The notes below the pieces were generated by a model. It did no database searches. It worked only from the letters and a program-made list of their open reading frames with translations, and was not told the DNA's origin. The translations under genes and the position numbers were made by a program. This document shows positions 41,571-53,245 of a stretch of 64,000 bases of DNA, piece by piece. The stretch's first letter is position 1, and the number at the start of each line of letters is the position of its first letter. The stretch is from Meconema thalassinum (taxonomy: Eukaryota; Arthropoda; Insecta; Orthoptera; Tettigoniidae): the NCBI GenBank assembly GCA_946902985.2, contig OX336388.2:1218896609-1218960608 (forward strand). The letters run 5' to 3'.

Positions 41571-41670
41571 GTGGCTGTTTGCCAAATGATGAACACTCTA
41601 CACTCGCACTCCACACTCTCATGTACACTTGCACTCGATCACTCTGTCCACACTCGAAGTGTAAACACTC
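41571..41670 (+). repeat. Dispersed repeat with CACTCGCACTC motifs, partner at 47225-47362
   Basis: GGCTGTTTGCCAAATGATG begins a segment rich in ACACTCGCACTC and GTACACTTGCACTCGATC. The same ordered motifs occur in the opposite orientation at 47225-47362 (CTATTTGGCAAACAGCC at its right edge). Confidence 0.6.
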
Positions 41671-42180
41671 GGTAATTTGGAACGTATCTGCACTCGCTCT
41701 CCCTGGGCGCGGCGCGCGAAGTATGATCGCTGGCGGCACGAACAGCTGACCGTCTCATGTTTACATTCGTTGCGATCTGATTATCGCGAATAAGAAGGGG
41801 TGCATCGTGTATTTGGCTCTGGCAACTTAAGTATGTGAGAAAAGTAAGCTAATGAGTAGCCGTGGGATGTAAAGGCGTCCATGTCTGATGAAGGATAATA
41901 TAATTTGCAGCATTTCTTCCCTGATAGGCCTACCTGCTACTGCAGTGTATTGCTTAAGAATAAATCCTACATTTATTTCTTTAGCATTTTACTTCCATTT
42001 AGTCCAATGAGATAGTGCTCAATCACTTGTTAGTGGCGTAAAATTTATTACTTACTTAGGCCTAGGCTACCTACTGAATAAACTGGGAGTTAAGCTTTCA
42101 ATCTCTTTCATTGGGGAGCATTCCATGAATTCTGAATCTCATCCCACTCCCATTTCCTTGTGTAGTAGAGGTGTACTGTA
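41671..42180. other. Non-coding stretch
   Basis: Begins GC-rich (GGGCGCGGCGCGCGAAG near 41705), then AT-rich. Nothing recognisable. Confidence 0.4.
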
Positions 42181-42290
42181 ATGCCTATCAGAAGGTATTG
42201 GTAAGGACACAATAACGATCCTGGTACATAATCTTGGAGAACCAGGTTCAATTCCCGATTAATGCATGGTCGACATAAAAAAAGAGATGC
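42181..42290 (+). repeat. Possible tRNA-like SINE fragment
   Basis: Contains AACCAGGTTCAATTCCCG, a near-consensus B-box, preceded by a tRNA-arm-like CCTGGTACATAATC segment. The A-box is unclear. Confidence 0.35.
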
Positions 42291-42317
42291 TGTGGCTCAA
42301 AATTGTGAAATTTGATA

Positions 42318-42431
42318 GTATTGGTTTAACGTTTTCTATAATTGCAACGGTTTGAGATCCCAGGGTGCTAGAATTATCCCCTGGTAGGGTTCTTCAAAAT
42401 GTCAGTATATAAACAGACACAGGCCTCTTGC
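42318..42431 (-). repeat. SINE body fragment
   Basis: Shares ordered words with 43400-43500 (ATTGGTTT.ACGTT, AGA(T/G)(C/G)CCAGGGTGC(C/T)AGAATT, GGG...TCTT). I place it in the same family, without the tRNA head. Confidence 0.5.
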
Positions 42432-43387
42432 ATATAGTAGGCTAGACATGGGGCCTTATAGGCTGCACCACATACCTGAACAATCATAACTTTTCAGGCC
42501 ACGTTAAAACTACTAGCTTGAGAATAATTAGCAACCACCCTGTTATGGTACAGCTTCCAAAACCAAGAGTCTGTATTCTTACCTGCGGTAAATGTTTCCC
42601 AGCTCGTCAAAAGAAGGTGAATAGGACGTGTGGTATAACTCCTGCATCGTGTTGACTGCGTTAAGTGTGGTACTATACTACGGAAGCCATTGATTCCATT
42701 GTGCACACAAGTAATGGCAAGAAATGGAAAGACTAACTAGTCATAAATAAAATTTTAAAATTAGTACTTTAATTGTATTTTTGCCTTCTTTCTGCTATTT
42801 TTCTAGGAGTTTCCTGAACCAGTGAACACTGTGCCCACGTTAAGCCTGCTTTATATAGGGAGTATTTTCACAGCTAGTGAATAACTTAATTATTAGTTAT
42901 GACAAACATACACAAACAAAGGCAGCTAAGTCACTCTGGTGTGTTGTCCAAGTGCCATGCTAGCTTTCAATTCATCCTAGAAAAAGCAGGTTTTAGTCTA
43001 TTTCAAATCGAGCAGCATGCATTCAAATTCTAGCATGGTATATTGCTTTTTTGCTCATTTCAGATTAACTGCATTCTGACTAGTTGACAAATCAGTGCAT
43101 GTGACATGCATATGAGAGATGCATTGAGACACTGACTCGCATACACACAGGAATGCCTTTCTGTTATTGCCATTGTCCTAGAAGAACATTGTAATCCAAA
43201 CAGGTTCAGAAAAAGTATTTTTTCAAAAGGCATAGAGTAACTTACATCAATCATTAGGTAGCTTCTAACAATATAATACTTCCACTCCTCAGCACTGAAA
43301 ACTATTCTTAACGTTTTGTAAAAAAAAAACGAGTTCTACAGTAGTATAGTGGGACAGTCATGCTACATTCTTGGAACATCCTTAATC

Positions 43388-43606
43388 AAATAATAATAAT
43401 GTTATTGGTTTTACGTTCCTTTAACTACTGCAGTTTTTAGAGATGCCAGGGTGCCAGAATTTCCACCCAAAAGGGTATCTTTAACATGCAAAAAAATCTG
43501 TGATATGACTCCCTCTCATTTATGCACCAACTGACTGAGCCAGGATTCAATCCTGCAACCTTAGGAACAGCAGGCGAAAACATTACCTCTGCGCCATGCG
43601 CCTAAA
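43388..43606 (-). mobile_element. tRNA-derived SINE
   Basis: The minus strand head GGCGCATGGCGCAGAGGTAA and B-box-like AGGATTGAATCCTGG are followed by a body ending in ACGTAAAACCAATAAC and an (ATT)n-type tail at 43388-43400. It resembles a SINE family that I associate with orthopteroid insects. Confidence 0.65.
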
Positions 43607-43825
43607 TCAGGCAGCACATCCTGTTGAATGAAAACAGGCCTATTATGCAAAATTGTGATGTACCACATGTTGTTCCAATGTTGCAATTTTTACTGTTTAT
43701 AAATACTTTCAGGAATAAAAGGTTGGAACATATTTAAATTAATGTAAACTGTACAGATATGATTTTGAAATTACATTTCATTTCTCTATTTTATTGACTT
43801 CATATTATACATTTTTGTTTTCTTC

Positions 43826-43996
43826 ATATGTATATTGCAGCAATTCCACAAGGGAGGTCTCCCATTTCTTCAGTCTTGGTATAAATCCTGTCCTGGATGC
43901 AGATGACATCGACAGGGTTGCTGGATGGAGGGGAGAGAATGTAAATGTTGTCAATATAATGGGGCTTATTATAAGCTTCCTTGACAAATTCCTCAC
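43826..43996 (-). CDS. Candidate unidentified exon
   Basis: After an acceptor-like TTTGGCAG at 43997 the minus strand is open for 56 codons (EEFVKEAYNKPHYIDNIYIL, then SSNPVDVICIQDRIYTKTEE and MGDLPCGIAA) to a TGA. Third codon positions look C/G-biased compared with the AT-rich surroundings, which suggests real coding sequence. I do not recognise the protein. No donor follows, so it would be a terminal exon or a truncated retrocopy. Confidence 0.3.
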
Positions 43997-44244
43997 CTGC
44001 CAAAGTAAAGACAGAGATTAGCCAAATTAGGTCCTTAAAAACATTTCAAAATTATGCAGTCATAACATAAGGAAAAATTGTTATACATGCACTTCAACAA
44101 AAGTTTGGAACACTGGCATACAGAGTAGTCATACCATATTGTTGCTTCATTGGAGGAGCTTGGACATTGTGGTCATTTAGCCTCGTGTACTTTTGTGTGT
44201 AGGCCTATGTACAAGAAAAGTCTGGAGGCTGTAGTAGTGTGTGT

Positions 44245-44403
44245 ATTTGTAATTCAGGTGAGGATTGGGAAGGAGGTGGCCATGGTTTAAGTTAGGAACC
44301 ATCCCAGCATTTGCATGGAGTCGAATTGGGAAACCACAGAAAACCACTTCCAGGATGTATGAGGAGGGAATCGAACCCACCTCTTCTAACAAGGGAGTTA
44401 GCA
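44245..44403 (+). mobile_element. SINE (same family as 33015-33316)
   Basis: AAGGAGGTGGCCATGG, then CCATCCCAGCATTTGCATGG, GGGAAACCACAGAAAACC and AATCGAACCCACC match in order the SINE inside the LINE, with moderate divergence. It is in the plus orientation of that body. Limits are approximate. Confidence 0.7.
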
Positions 44404-45224
44404 CAAGTTGCGATCGCAATTGCAAAATAGTTGTGGTTTGCATGTAAGAGTTTTACATCTACATTGCAAATAAGCGCACAATATTTGCCATGGACAATTA
44501 CACTGCACCTTACAAGCATGCGCATGTTCAATCACCGAGTTCAAAAAATGGGTTGTTGGCAGCTATGGGCAAAAATTACGAATATAAACAATAAATTTGG
44601 AACAGAGGGAATTCTATTCTATTCTTATCACAACTACAATAATTGTGGTGACCAAATCCAAACTGCAGGGGCGTAGTCACCGTATGTACAATTTCTAACG
44701 TCACGAGGGCAATTATTCCAAATTCTTGTTCCCGACACGAGGAAAGAGTTACTGAAGGCAGCCACTGGACTGTAGCTCGATATGATGACTTCAGGCCAGA
44801 GAGGTTTAAAACACCGCCAGGACATATTTTTGATGTTCAAACTCAGTGTGATTTGGAAGACTGCTTAATGCTGTTATTCTTGAAGTGAATGAGATAACTT
44901 TGATAAGCAACTCTGCTTCCGGCACTTTATGCTCTGGTGACATGTTCATCCTCGTAATGTGAATGTGACTTTTTCATACCTTGTGCCCTCGTTTCATCAT
45001 CAGAGTGATATTACGTATTTAAATTAGCAACCCTGGTCACTACTGAACCTCATATATGTGCTAAAGTTCGTAAATATGTGATGTTATTTATTGCTATTTT
45101 AAAGACGGCTGCCATGTTTGGACAGTGCTTGCATCTCGTTCAACTGTCATCAAGACTCACTCTAGCGGCATGCACCGAGACGGGCACATTGTTGCCCACA
45201 TGTGATTACAAAATCACTGTTGAT
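44404..45224. other. Non-coding stretch ending in a poly-A run
   Basis: No gene recognised. An A-run of about 19 lies at 45225-45243 and immediately precedes the tandem repeat. A CAGGGGCGTAG string near 44667 resembles a hAT end but has no partner. Confidence 0.4.
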
Positions 45225-45234
45225 AAAAAAAAAA

Positions 45235-45830
45235 AAAAAAAAACAACATCGGGAGGCGTTAGGCTGAAAGCATTGTCAAAACTCATTGATCTGGCCGCGT
45301 TAGGCCGTAACCATTTTCAAGAACCATTGGATTGGACAAAACGAAGGTTAGAATGGTTACGTACAGGTGTGGCCTGGCCGTGCGCAGCTAGCTGGGCACG
45401 GCTGACACAAAACCATTGGTCTGTGCGCGTTAGGCTGTCACCATTGTCATAAACCAATGGATTGGACAAAACGAAGGCCAAGTGTAGATGTGGCCTTGGC
45501 CACGCGCAGCTAGCGGGGCATGATTGACACAAAACCATTGGTCTGTGCGCGTTAGGCTGTAACCATTGTCAAAAACCATTGGATTGGACAAAACAAAGGT
45601 TAGAAGGTCAGGTGTAGCCTTGGCCGCACGCCGCTAGCAGGGCACGGTCGACACAAAACCATTGGTCTGTGAGCGTTAGGCTGTAGCCTAACCATTGGAT
45701 TGGACAAAACGATGGTTAGAAGGTCAGGTGTAGGTGTGGCCTTGACCGCGCCTAGCTAGCGGGGCACGGTTGACACAAACCCATTGAACTGGGCGCGTTA
45801 GGTTGTAACCATTGTCAAAACCACAGTTGT
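45235..45830 (+). repeat. Tandem repeat, unit about 122 bp, 4.5 copies
   Basis: AACCATTGGTCTGTGCGCGT recurs at about 45411, 45533 and 45657, with degenerate units at 45280 and 45778. Each unit includes ATTGGATTGGACAAAACGA and a GGGCACGG(T/C)(T/C)GACACAAA segment. Units are 121-131 bp long and 80-90 percent alike by eye. Confidence 0.8.
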
Positions 45831-47224
45831 GCGAAAAAAATACACATATTTATTACAGCGGAGCGATATAGGCCTACTGCATAGTAATTACAGAGCAGAT
45901 AAAAACACTCATTTCAACCGTGGAAAAAAAATAATCATTATAGAAGCGAAATATTGCACACACTAACCTAATTAGAGCGGTGAACTGGGTGCTGGGCACG
46001 AATGATGCGCACTAGAGACTGAACTGGGCTTTTCTTTGTGTTACATAGTACCGTAAGGGCGAGGTTGGCAGTATTGTTTTGATGACAGACCAGCGGATCA
46101 GTGGGGCTATCGAAGGGACTCGAATACTCATGACCGCAACTGATGATTGATTTGGACTAATGGCGGCCACAGCTGTAATTTTGGTTATATAAGTCGTGAT
46201 CCTATTTGGGATGGTTGGGTGAGTCACAGACGGCCGAGGAGGAAACATCTATTAAAACATCGTTCCCTGATTTATTTTTCATCGCTTCATAAGTTATTTT
46301 GGCTAATTCATGTATTATAGAGAATGTTATCGCTCGTTCTATCTTCATTCAGCGCTATCATAATATTAAGCTACTGAAAAGATCTTACAGGAAGGAAAAC
46401 AGATGGAGGTGACAAATATGTTTCTCCATCACAAGTAGAATGTGGAGGCAGTTTGTAGAGATTGAAGTACCGGTAGGCCTAGGCCTACATGGAATTCCTC
46501 ATTCAACTAGATATAGACACTTATAACAAGACTCAACTCACTCGCAGGAGTAACCAACTGTTATTTTGTGGGGAGGAATATCGAACTTATCTGCAGGAGT
46601 AGGGGCAGATGACCTCGTAGTTCCGCCCCCTAAAACTACAATAACTTAACTATCTGCAGTAGTGGCAATCTGGATAAACCTCCACATGTTGCATCCAATT
46701 GCCAGACTTTAATTGCAGCTAGCATAAATACAGTAATTAATTGGTCCGTGCTATAAAAACAAACTTATCGCCTAACCCAGTTTATTTATTATTCAGAAAT
46801 CACATATTCTTACCTATCTTGCAATTTTATATGACTGTTCAAATTTGCCAAATCACATCACACCCATGAGAAACAAAATCCGTTTTGAAAAAGAAGTTTC
46901 AGTTTTTCTTTCCACGTAATACTCCGTCATCGACACTAGAAAATAAAAAGGAAAACATTATGAGTAAATGTTTGAAAGGCCATGGAAAGTTTGGTTAACC
47001 TCGCAGGTTATGGAACACTACTAACATACAAATATCACATTGCAAGTATGTTAAAAAACAATCACCGCTATTGTAAAAGATAATTACTTACAATTAAATA
47101 TAAGTATCCCTCCTTGTATCGTCTGAAATTCACAATTGATCATGTCAAATGAGAATACAGATGTTCTGTCAAAATGGCGACATCACAGAGCCTGCACCGA
47201 GTGAACGAACCGAGTCTGCACCTT
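45831..47224. other. Non-coding stretch
   Basis: No gene recognised. Around 46595-46645 is the inverse partner of the short repeat at 12010-12064. A short minus-strand frame near 46012-46248 has no domain similarity. Confidence 0.4.
46595..46645 (-). repeat. Short dispersed repeat fragment
   Basis: GCAGATGACCTCGTAGTTCC and flanks are the reverse complement of the repeat at 12010-12064. Confidence 0.5.
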
Positions 47225-47362
47225 CAAAATTGTCGCTATGTACACTCGCACTCGGCTCGTACACTTGCACTCGATCGTATTTGGAATACCACTCGCAGAC
47301 GTCACTTCCGAGAGAGAGTGTGCAAGAGTGTACACTTTGGCTATTTGGCAAACAGCCTGTAG
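47225..47362 (-). repeat. Dispersed repeat, partner of 41571-41670
   Basis: TACACTCGCACTCGG, CACTTGCACTCGATCG and TTTGGCTATTTGGCAAACAG repeat the words of 41571-41670 in the opposite orientation. The segment also contains internal inverted GTACAC motifs. Confidence 0.55.
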
Positions 47363-47878
47363 CGTGACACACGGAAAGAGGACGAACGAAAAAAGTGTAT
47401 CATCTATGACTCAAGTTCCGTAGAGTCTATGGGCATTGTATTACCAACCAATAATTCAATTCAGCAAATTCACCATACTCGTTATACTGATGTAATTTCG
47501 TCAAAAAATATGAAAGAACTGCTTATGTGCAATTAAAATTGTCCAAGGTTTAGAAATAGTATTGTACCCTTTACAGTTCATATGTTTGTCCGAATGAAAT
47601 CAGGTGGTTTTAGGGTAAGTTGGCTAACGTTTCCAAAGTACTAAGTAAATCAATTATGTTTTGATGGTTCAATTGGATTCTTATTTTGCCTCAAAAATGA
47701 TTATCAGTAATCCCAATATTAAGTTATTGTATATATTTATTAAAAATTAATGTATGTAATTCATATGATGTATCTTTTTTTAAAGACAAATAGACACAAT
47801 CTAATTAAGTTGTCTACCGGAAGGTCTTCAATTGTTATCCTCCACATCATTCCCTGTGTGAGACTAGCTGTTGTCAAC

Positions 47879-47929
47879 ATGGTCCATCAGAAGGAGTGGA
47901 TATCTAAAGCCGAAGATATTGCAGATCAG
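47879..47929 (+). CDS. Surf4: SURF4 coding exon 1
   Basis: The ATG (AACATGG context) starts MVHQKEWISKAEDIADQ, 17 codons ending at a CAG/GTACAT donor. The AEDIADQ end matches the AED(F/I)A(D/E)Q start of SURF4 proteins and joins exon 2 in phase 0. SURF4 is a multi-pass ER membrane cargo receptor that recycles through COPI and exports lipoproteins and other cargo with COPII. Upstream non-coding exons were not identified. Confidence 0.8.
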
Positions 47930-48114
47930 GTACATGATAGTATGAGTTGATTGTTCAATTTTGATTGCCCATTTTACTATAATTATCGCTTGTCAATTTT
48001 TCATTCATATTAGAACAAATAGTATGAAATTTGGACTGTCACGTCATTTGCCCTATTTCAAATAAATATGTTTTACTGATTAACGCATTACCGTGGCCTG
48101 TTTTGACAGAGTGA

Positions 48115-48555
<441 letters not shown>

Positions 48556-48559
48556 TAAT

Positions 48560-48869
48560 TCAGCTGGAAAGAAATGGTCACAAATGAGGAAGTCTTTAGA
48601 AGAGTGGGAGAGAGAAGATGCTTCCTTAAATATTTAAAAAGAAGAAGGAATCACTTCGTGGGCCACCTAATGCGACACGACACAATGGACTGCTTAAGCT
48701 AATAATCGAGGGAACAGTAGATGGCAAGAATTATAGAGGAAGACCCAGACTTGAGTACATGAGTCAAATACTGCAAGATGTGGGCTGTGGCTCATACTGT
48801 GAACTGAAGAGGAAGACTGAGAGACTGGAAGAATGGCAAGCTGCTGCCAACCAGCCTCACGGCTGTTAA
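48560..48869 (+). pseudogene. LINE C-terminal fragment in SURF4 intron 2
   Basis: Read across frame breaks, the plus strand gives VGHLMRHDTMD, LIIEGTVDGK, GRPRLEYMSQILQDVGCGSY, then ELKRKTERLEEWQAAANQ and a stop. This is the C-terminal block (GRPR...YM.QI..DVGC) of a LINE found widely in insects. Only the 3' end is present, as expected from 5' truncation. Confidence 0.7.
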
Positions 48870-48948
48870 CCACAGAGAGAGGGAATTAAGAAATTGCTTC
48901 TCTGAATAGTGCACAATTTGCATTTTTTTGCACATGTGCCATGGTAGA

Positions 48949-48962
48949 TAGTCTTGGAGTTA
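48949..48962 (+). repeat. Target-site duplication, left copy
   Basis: TAGTCTTGGAGTTA, repeated exactly at 49844-49857. Confidence 0.8.
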
Positions 48963-49843
48963 GAATAATTTATTGCAGCAATTAGCCATACAAAATTAAT
49001 AATAATAGGCTATATGCACTAAAACCCCCATTAATTTTCACTACAGAATGTAGTCAAAGATTCTATTCTTTGTTCGCAGTACATTGTATTGTATCGTAGA
49101 CACTGACCACACCGCTCACATATGCATTCTGGACCTGGTAGATGAAAACTTTTTACTGTAAATAGTTTGTGGTGAAAACCATGCACAGCAAACCATGTTA
49201 CAACATGTCTCAACACAAATACTCCCCTTTTCCAGTCATAAGAAGTCATTGCTTCCGTCATGTAAAAGTCCCACCATGTCACTCTTTTTTAAGTGGAGTC
49301 TTTCCATGAGCTGCTAATACCCTTGTGTAGAAGGTAGCAGTAGATGAAGATGGAGTTCTTCCACGTAAAATAACTCGCGAGTCAAGACATACATACTAAC
49401 CTCGGAGGGGTATATTTTGAGACGCACAGTTCCTTCTTTAAAAAGAGTGCTTTTAATCTTTCTAACTGCTCGAGATGTCTCATGTGTAGATATGACCACA
49501 TATTCACCAATCCATATGTTAATATGGTTGAAACCTTGAGATGAAAGTTTCAGCGCTGTTTTGATTGAAAGTTTTGGCTATTGTCTTATAACATTTATGG
49601 CCGCAAGTGCTGCATTGAGCCCATCTCTGACGTGGTTAGTAAAAACAGTCCCGGTGGGCTGAAACGTGATGCCTAGGTACTTGAAATTTGTACCATTCTC
49701 CAGGGGTTTTCCGTTACAGCGAAAAACTGCTGCTCTCCTGAATGTCATTGATTCAGTCTTGTGTTCATTTAGATGATCATTTTCTTCTGCCCAATTCACT
49801 GCCCAGTCAAATGCATATTGTAACTCCACATTGGATCTTGATC
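48963..49843 (-). mobile_element. 5'-truncated LINE fragment (same clade as 25051-34264)
   Basis: Flanked by the 14-bp duplication TAGTCTTGGAGTTA. Minus-strand frames, broken by stops and shifts, read WAEENDHLNEHKTESMTF, FKYLGITFQPTGTVF, then LRHVVTWFAVHGFHHKLFTV and ECICERCGQC. They align block by block with the C-terminal third of the LINE whose end is at 33331-34232. Only this 3' part was copied. Confidence 0.82.
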
Positions 49844-49857
49844 TAGTCTTGGAGTTA
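49844..49857 (+). repeat. Target-site duplication, right copy
   Basis: TAGTCTTGGAGTTA, identical to 48949-48962. Confidence 0.8.
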
Positions 49858-50137
49858 TGCTTAGAAATAGTGCAAAAGCCTATAGGCTAGGCATATTTGT
49901 GTGTTAAATAAGTCTGTACCTGAGAATCAAAAGAACAGCATTCTACTATCTGAACAAACTTGTTTAAGGATGATTTTCTCCTAACCTACTGAATAGTGAG
50001 ATTTTCAGGCCTAGCCTTAAATCTGTTGAAATGTGATATTTATTTTAAGGAGCTTACTACATTATCACAATGTTTAAAAACTGTTTACAGTACATATATG
50101 CTCTGGTTTTAAGTGACCTAAGAAATATCTCTAACAC

Positions 50138-50515
50138 TGGAGGAGACCAAATCTGGGGTGAGGAAAGAATCTTAAAACTACCCAAATTAGCCAAAATACC
50201 TTCGGTAAAGATGGAAAAAGAAAACAAATATCTGGAGATGATGTAGTAGCCTAATCAATGTTCACTCCTCCACTGTCGATTACCTGTATCCCTCATGTTG
50301 GCAACAGTGTTATGACGTCAATAGGTGCGCCTGGAAAACATGGTCGTGGTCGTTGAATGAGCAAGAAATAAAAACTTATATTTATGTAGCCTAATTTAGC
50401 AAATATTTCCGGTGCAGCAGTGGTAATTGACAGTAATTTCAATTGCTAATGACTCCCAGAAAGGTATGAAAATAATTCATTATCAATAATTGCCAGGTAG
50501 ATTTGGTCTCCTCCA
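50138..50515. mobile_element. Candidate MITE with 17-bp inverted ends
   Basis: TGGAGGAGACCAAATCT at 50138-50154 is perfectly inverted at 50499-50515. The 378-bp interval has no coding potential. No clear target duplication was seen. Confidence 0.5.
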
Positions 50516-50576
50516 TAATTAATAAAATATCCAGGTTTTAAGATTATCAGAGAAAACTTTTCATAACTGCAACTTT

Positions 50577-50665
50577 AGCTTGGTTGAGATAGTCAAATAA
50601 CTGTGCTGCGCTGTTAATGTACCATCTATCTCGCGCTGCTCAGTTATTTGGCTACATCTCAAGCT
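50577..50665. repeat. Imperfect palindrome
   Basis: The arm starting AGCTTGGTTGAGATAGTC (50577-50611) is inverted with a few differences at 50633-50665, with a loop of about 20 bp. It lies 107 bp before the SURF4 exon 3 acceptor site. Confidence 0.6.
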
Positions 50666-50750
50666 TGGACATTTGCAAAAAATTTTTTTGGTGACACTTC
50701 TGATACCAAATGATATAAGATCCTTTTTAGAGAACGTGGGTCTAATTTAA

Positions 50751-50918
<168 letters not shown>

Positions 50919-51114
50919 TAAATCTGTTGGTACTGGTCACAGCTATGGAGTATTTTAAATCGATCTCCTCTTCTAAATTTGTTATTGTGGTTTGAAATGC
51001 TTACAGGCACTCAAAATTGATTAGACTGGGAACAACTTATGTATACGGATGCTGCCACCATGAAAATCTGAAAGATTTACAATAGAATTGTATAATAATA
51101 ATAATAATAAGGGG

Positions 51115-52560
51115 GCGGATTTCTATGACCTAAAAATGTATGAAATATGTGTGCATTTATGACCTAAAAAACATAAAAATATGACCTATAAAATTCAAAA
51201 TATGACTTAATGAATAGCATCTACGTTACATAGAAACACTTTTATTACGATTGCTACAGGCTGCAATTAATTAAGAGTTAAAAAGTTTTAATTCTTCGAA
51301 ATCTTCAACCTAAATTCAACTAAAATGATGAATATTTCATGAACTCGTTAGGATTACTCTGCATACTCCTAGGCAAGGACGGACTCTGTGGAAGACATAA
51401 AAACTACAATTACTTTCACTGTTCAATATTCAATCAGTTTTAATTTATACACAAAACATATGTTATTTGAATGAAACTTTCATACCTGATCTAGTCTCCA
51501 TTATTCTGATTGTTGCAATTTATGACCACATGCATCTTAAGATTGTTGAATGAGACTCCCCTCCTGTTGTCGCTAAGTATCGTCTTGTAGCGAGAAAAAC
51601 TTCTTTCGACATCACACGATGTAACGGGAGCGTACTTGAATAGAGAAAATTCCTGGAAATCTGCAGATGAAGGGTTTCCACAAAGAATGTCACTTATTCC
51701 ACGCAGGTACACAAGACCTCTATTTTTTTCCAGTACATTTTCTAATTTTCTACGCACCCTAGATGCTATTGTTCCTTTCGCATGCTGTAATTCCTGTTCA
51801 ATGCACTTTAGAACATCCAGTGCATCGCTTAGTTCTGCACTTGAAACTTCCAGTTGCGTGATTGCTCCAGATAAAGAATTATAATTGGACTTGATGCAAG
51901 CCAGGTCCGTTTTTAATGTAGTGCTTGAAAATAAATCTCGAGTGATTTTTATGGAGGACGATTTTGCAGGATCAAAAGACTTCACGATCTTCTCCACGAC
52001 ATATAAGTTGAATAGTACACTGCGGCATCAAGCCAAGTCCCCCATCGCGTTATAACTGGCTGGGGAGGTAGGTGTTGTGAAGGTGCTTCTCCTTGAAATT
52101 TCTGAACGTGAAGTGGAGCTTTGACAAACACTTTCTTACAGTTCGATATTAATTTATCAACTTCAGGGTAGCTACTAACTTCTTCAGCTGCCCTGTGCAA
52201 GACATGTCACATGTATCATTTTCGGGTATAGCATTTTAAGTCCCTTGGCTGCCTTCACCATATACGGAGCTGCGTCAGTTACAAATAAAAAAAAATGTGC
52301 TCTCCCTTGGCCCTGTTTGGCCATAACAGATTCATTGAATTGTCGAAGAGAACTGCAATGGTGGAATGGTTTGTCTTCTCTAGCACTTCACATGTCGGGA
52401 GGAACGTATCTCCAGGCTGGTCTTCCTTCAGCGTGCCAAGGATCACATTTGCTACATATCTTCCAGCCACATCTGTGGTCTCGTCTATTGAAACCCATAT
52501 CTTACTGTCTCCCACGCCACGCCTTATTATATCGAACATTAATTCAAAAATTGTTCATAC
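51115..52560 (-). mobile_element. hAT-family transposon remnant
   Basis: The left margin has repeated ATGACCTAAAAA motifs at 51126-51175, as in hAT sub-terminal regions. The right part carries a decayed hAT transposase on the minus strand. No 8-bp target duplication or right end was identified, and the N-terminal part is missing. Confidence 0.65.
51491..52539 (-). pseudogene. hAT transposase (DUF659-type), frameshifted
   Basis: Pieces in order are IWVSIDETTDVAGRYVANVI with EVLEKTNHSTIAVLFDNSM (DUF659 block, catalytic Asp region), then RAAEEVSSYPEVDKLI with PPQPVITRWGTWLDA. The C-terminal piece has YAPVTSCDVERSFSRYK, the hAT dimerisation block. Frame breaks lie near 52270-52290 and 52000. I recall this block order from the CGGBP1-like hAT group of insects. 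Confidence 0.75.
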
Positions 52561-52888
52561 TAAAGACTTTTTCTCCTGCATTCTTTCTCGCATGTTTTAA
52601 CACAGATTTTTTTAAAATTTAGTCGTCCAAGGTTATGATTTTGTAATATAGTACAATTAAATCCCCGTTTAACATTTTCCCCAGAACCTGTAATTTTGAG
52701 CCTTAAATTGAAATTTTATGAATTTTGTACTGCCTGTTTTTTTGTTTTGTTTTTGTTTTTTAACAACGTTACGCTCAACTAAGGAGTGTGATTGAATCTA
52801 TCTAACAGATGATAATGCGATTAGATTAGTACCTATATACCGGTACTACTGTATTGACATAATTTTACACAAGTTTAACCTCTAATGG

Positions 52889-53242
52889 TATATTGGCTTT
52901 CACGGCCGGTGAATTAAAACTCAGCAATTCTTCTAGGTTTGTGCTGTGTCTTGTGTGGGGTTTCGCCTAGGACACCAAGCTAGGCTCATCGGCGGGCTCT
53001 TGGTGTCCCTGCCCGGACCCCCACAGGAGTGACGAACTGCGCGCCACCTCCCTTTATATAAGGTGCAACTGCACCACTTGACTACGAGAACTAAAAGCTC
53101 AAGTAGCCTTAACCTCCCTATGAAGGCTTCCAAAAAGATGGTCCGGGCAGGGACACCAAGAGCCCGCCGATGAGCCTAGCTTGGTGTCCTAGGCGAAACC
53201 CCACACAAGACACGGCACAAACCTAGAAGAATGGCTGAGTTT
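52889..53242. mobile_element. Fold-back element with about 105-bp inverted arms
   Basis: Arms 52914-53019 and 53140-53245 are inverted copies (GTTTCGCCTAGGACACCAAG, GGCTCATCGGCGGGCTCTTG) around a 120-bp centre with CTTTATATAAGG. TAACCTCTAATG occurs at both outer sides (about 52877 and 53243), a likely 12-bp target duplication. A short minus-strand frame inside has no similarity. Confidence 0.75.
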
Positions 53243-53245
53243 TAA

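Noticed and set aside
46012..46248. 78-codon minus-strand frame starting MFPPRPSVTHP
   Set aside because: No domain, no splice context and no conservation signal by eye.
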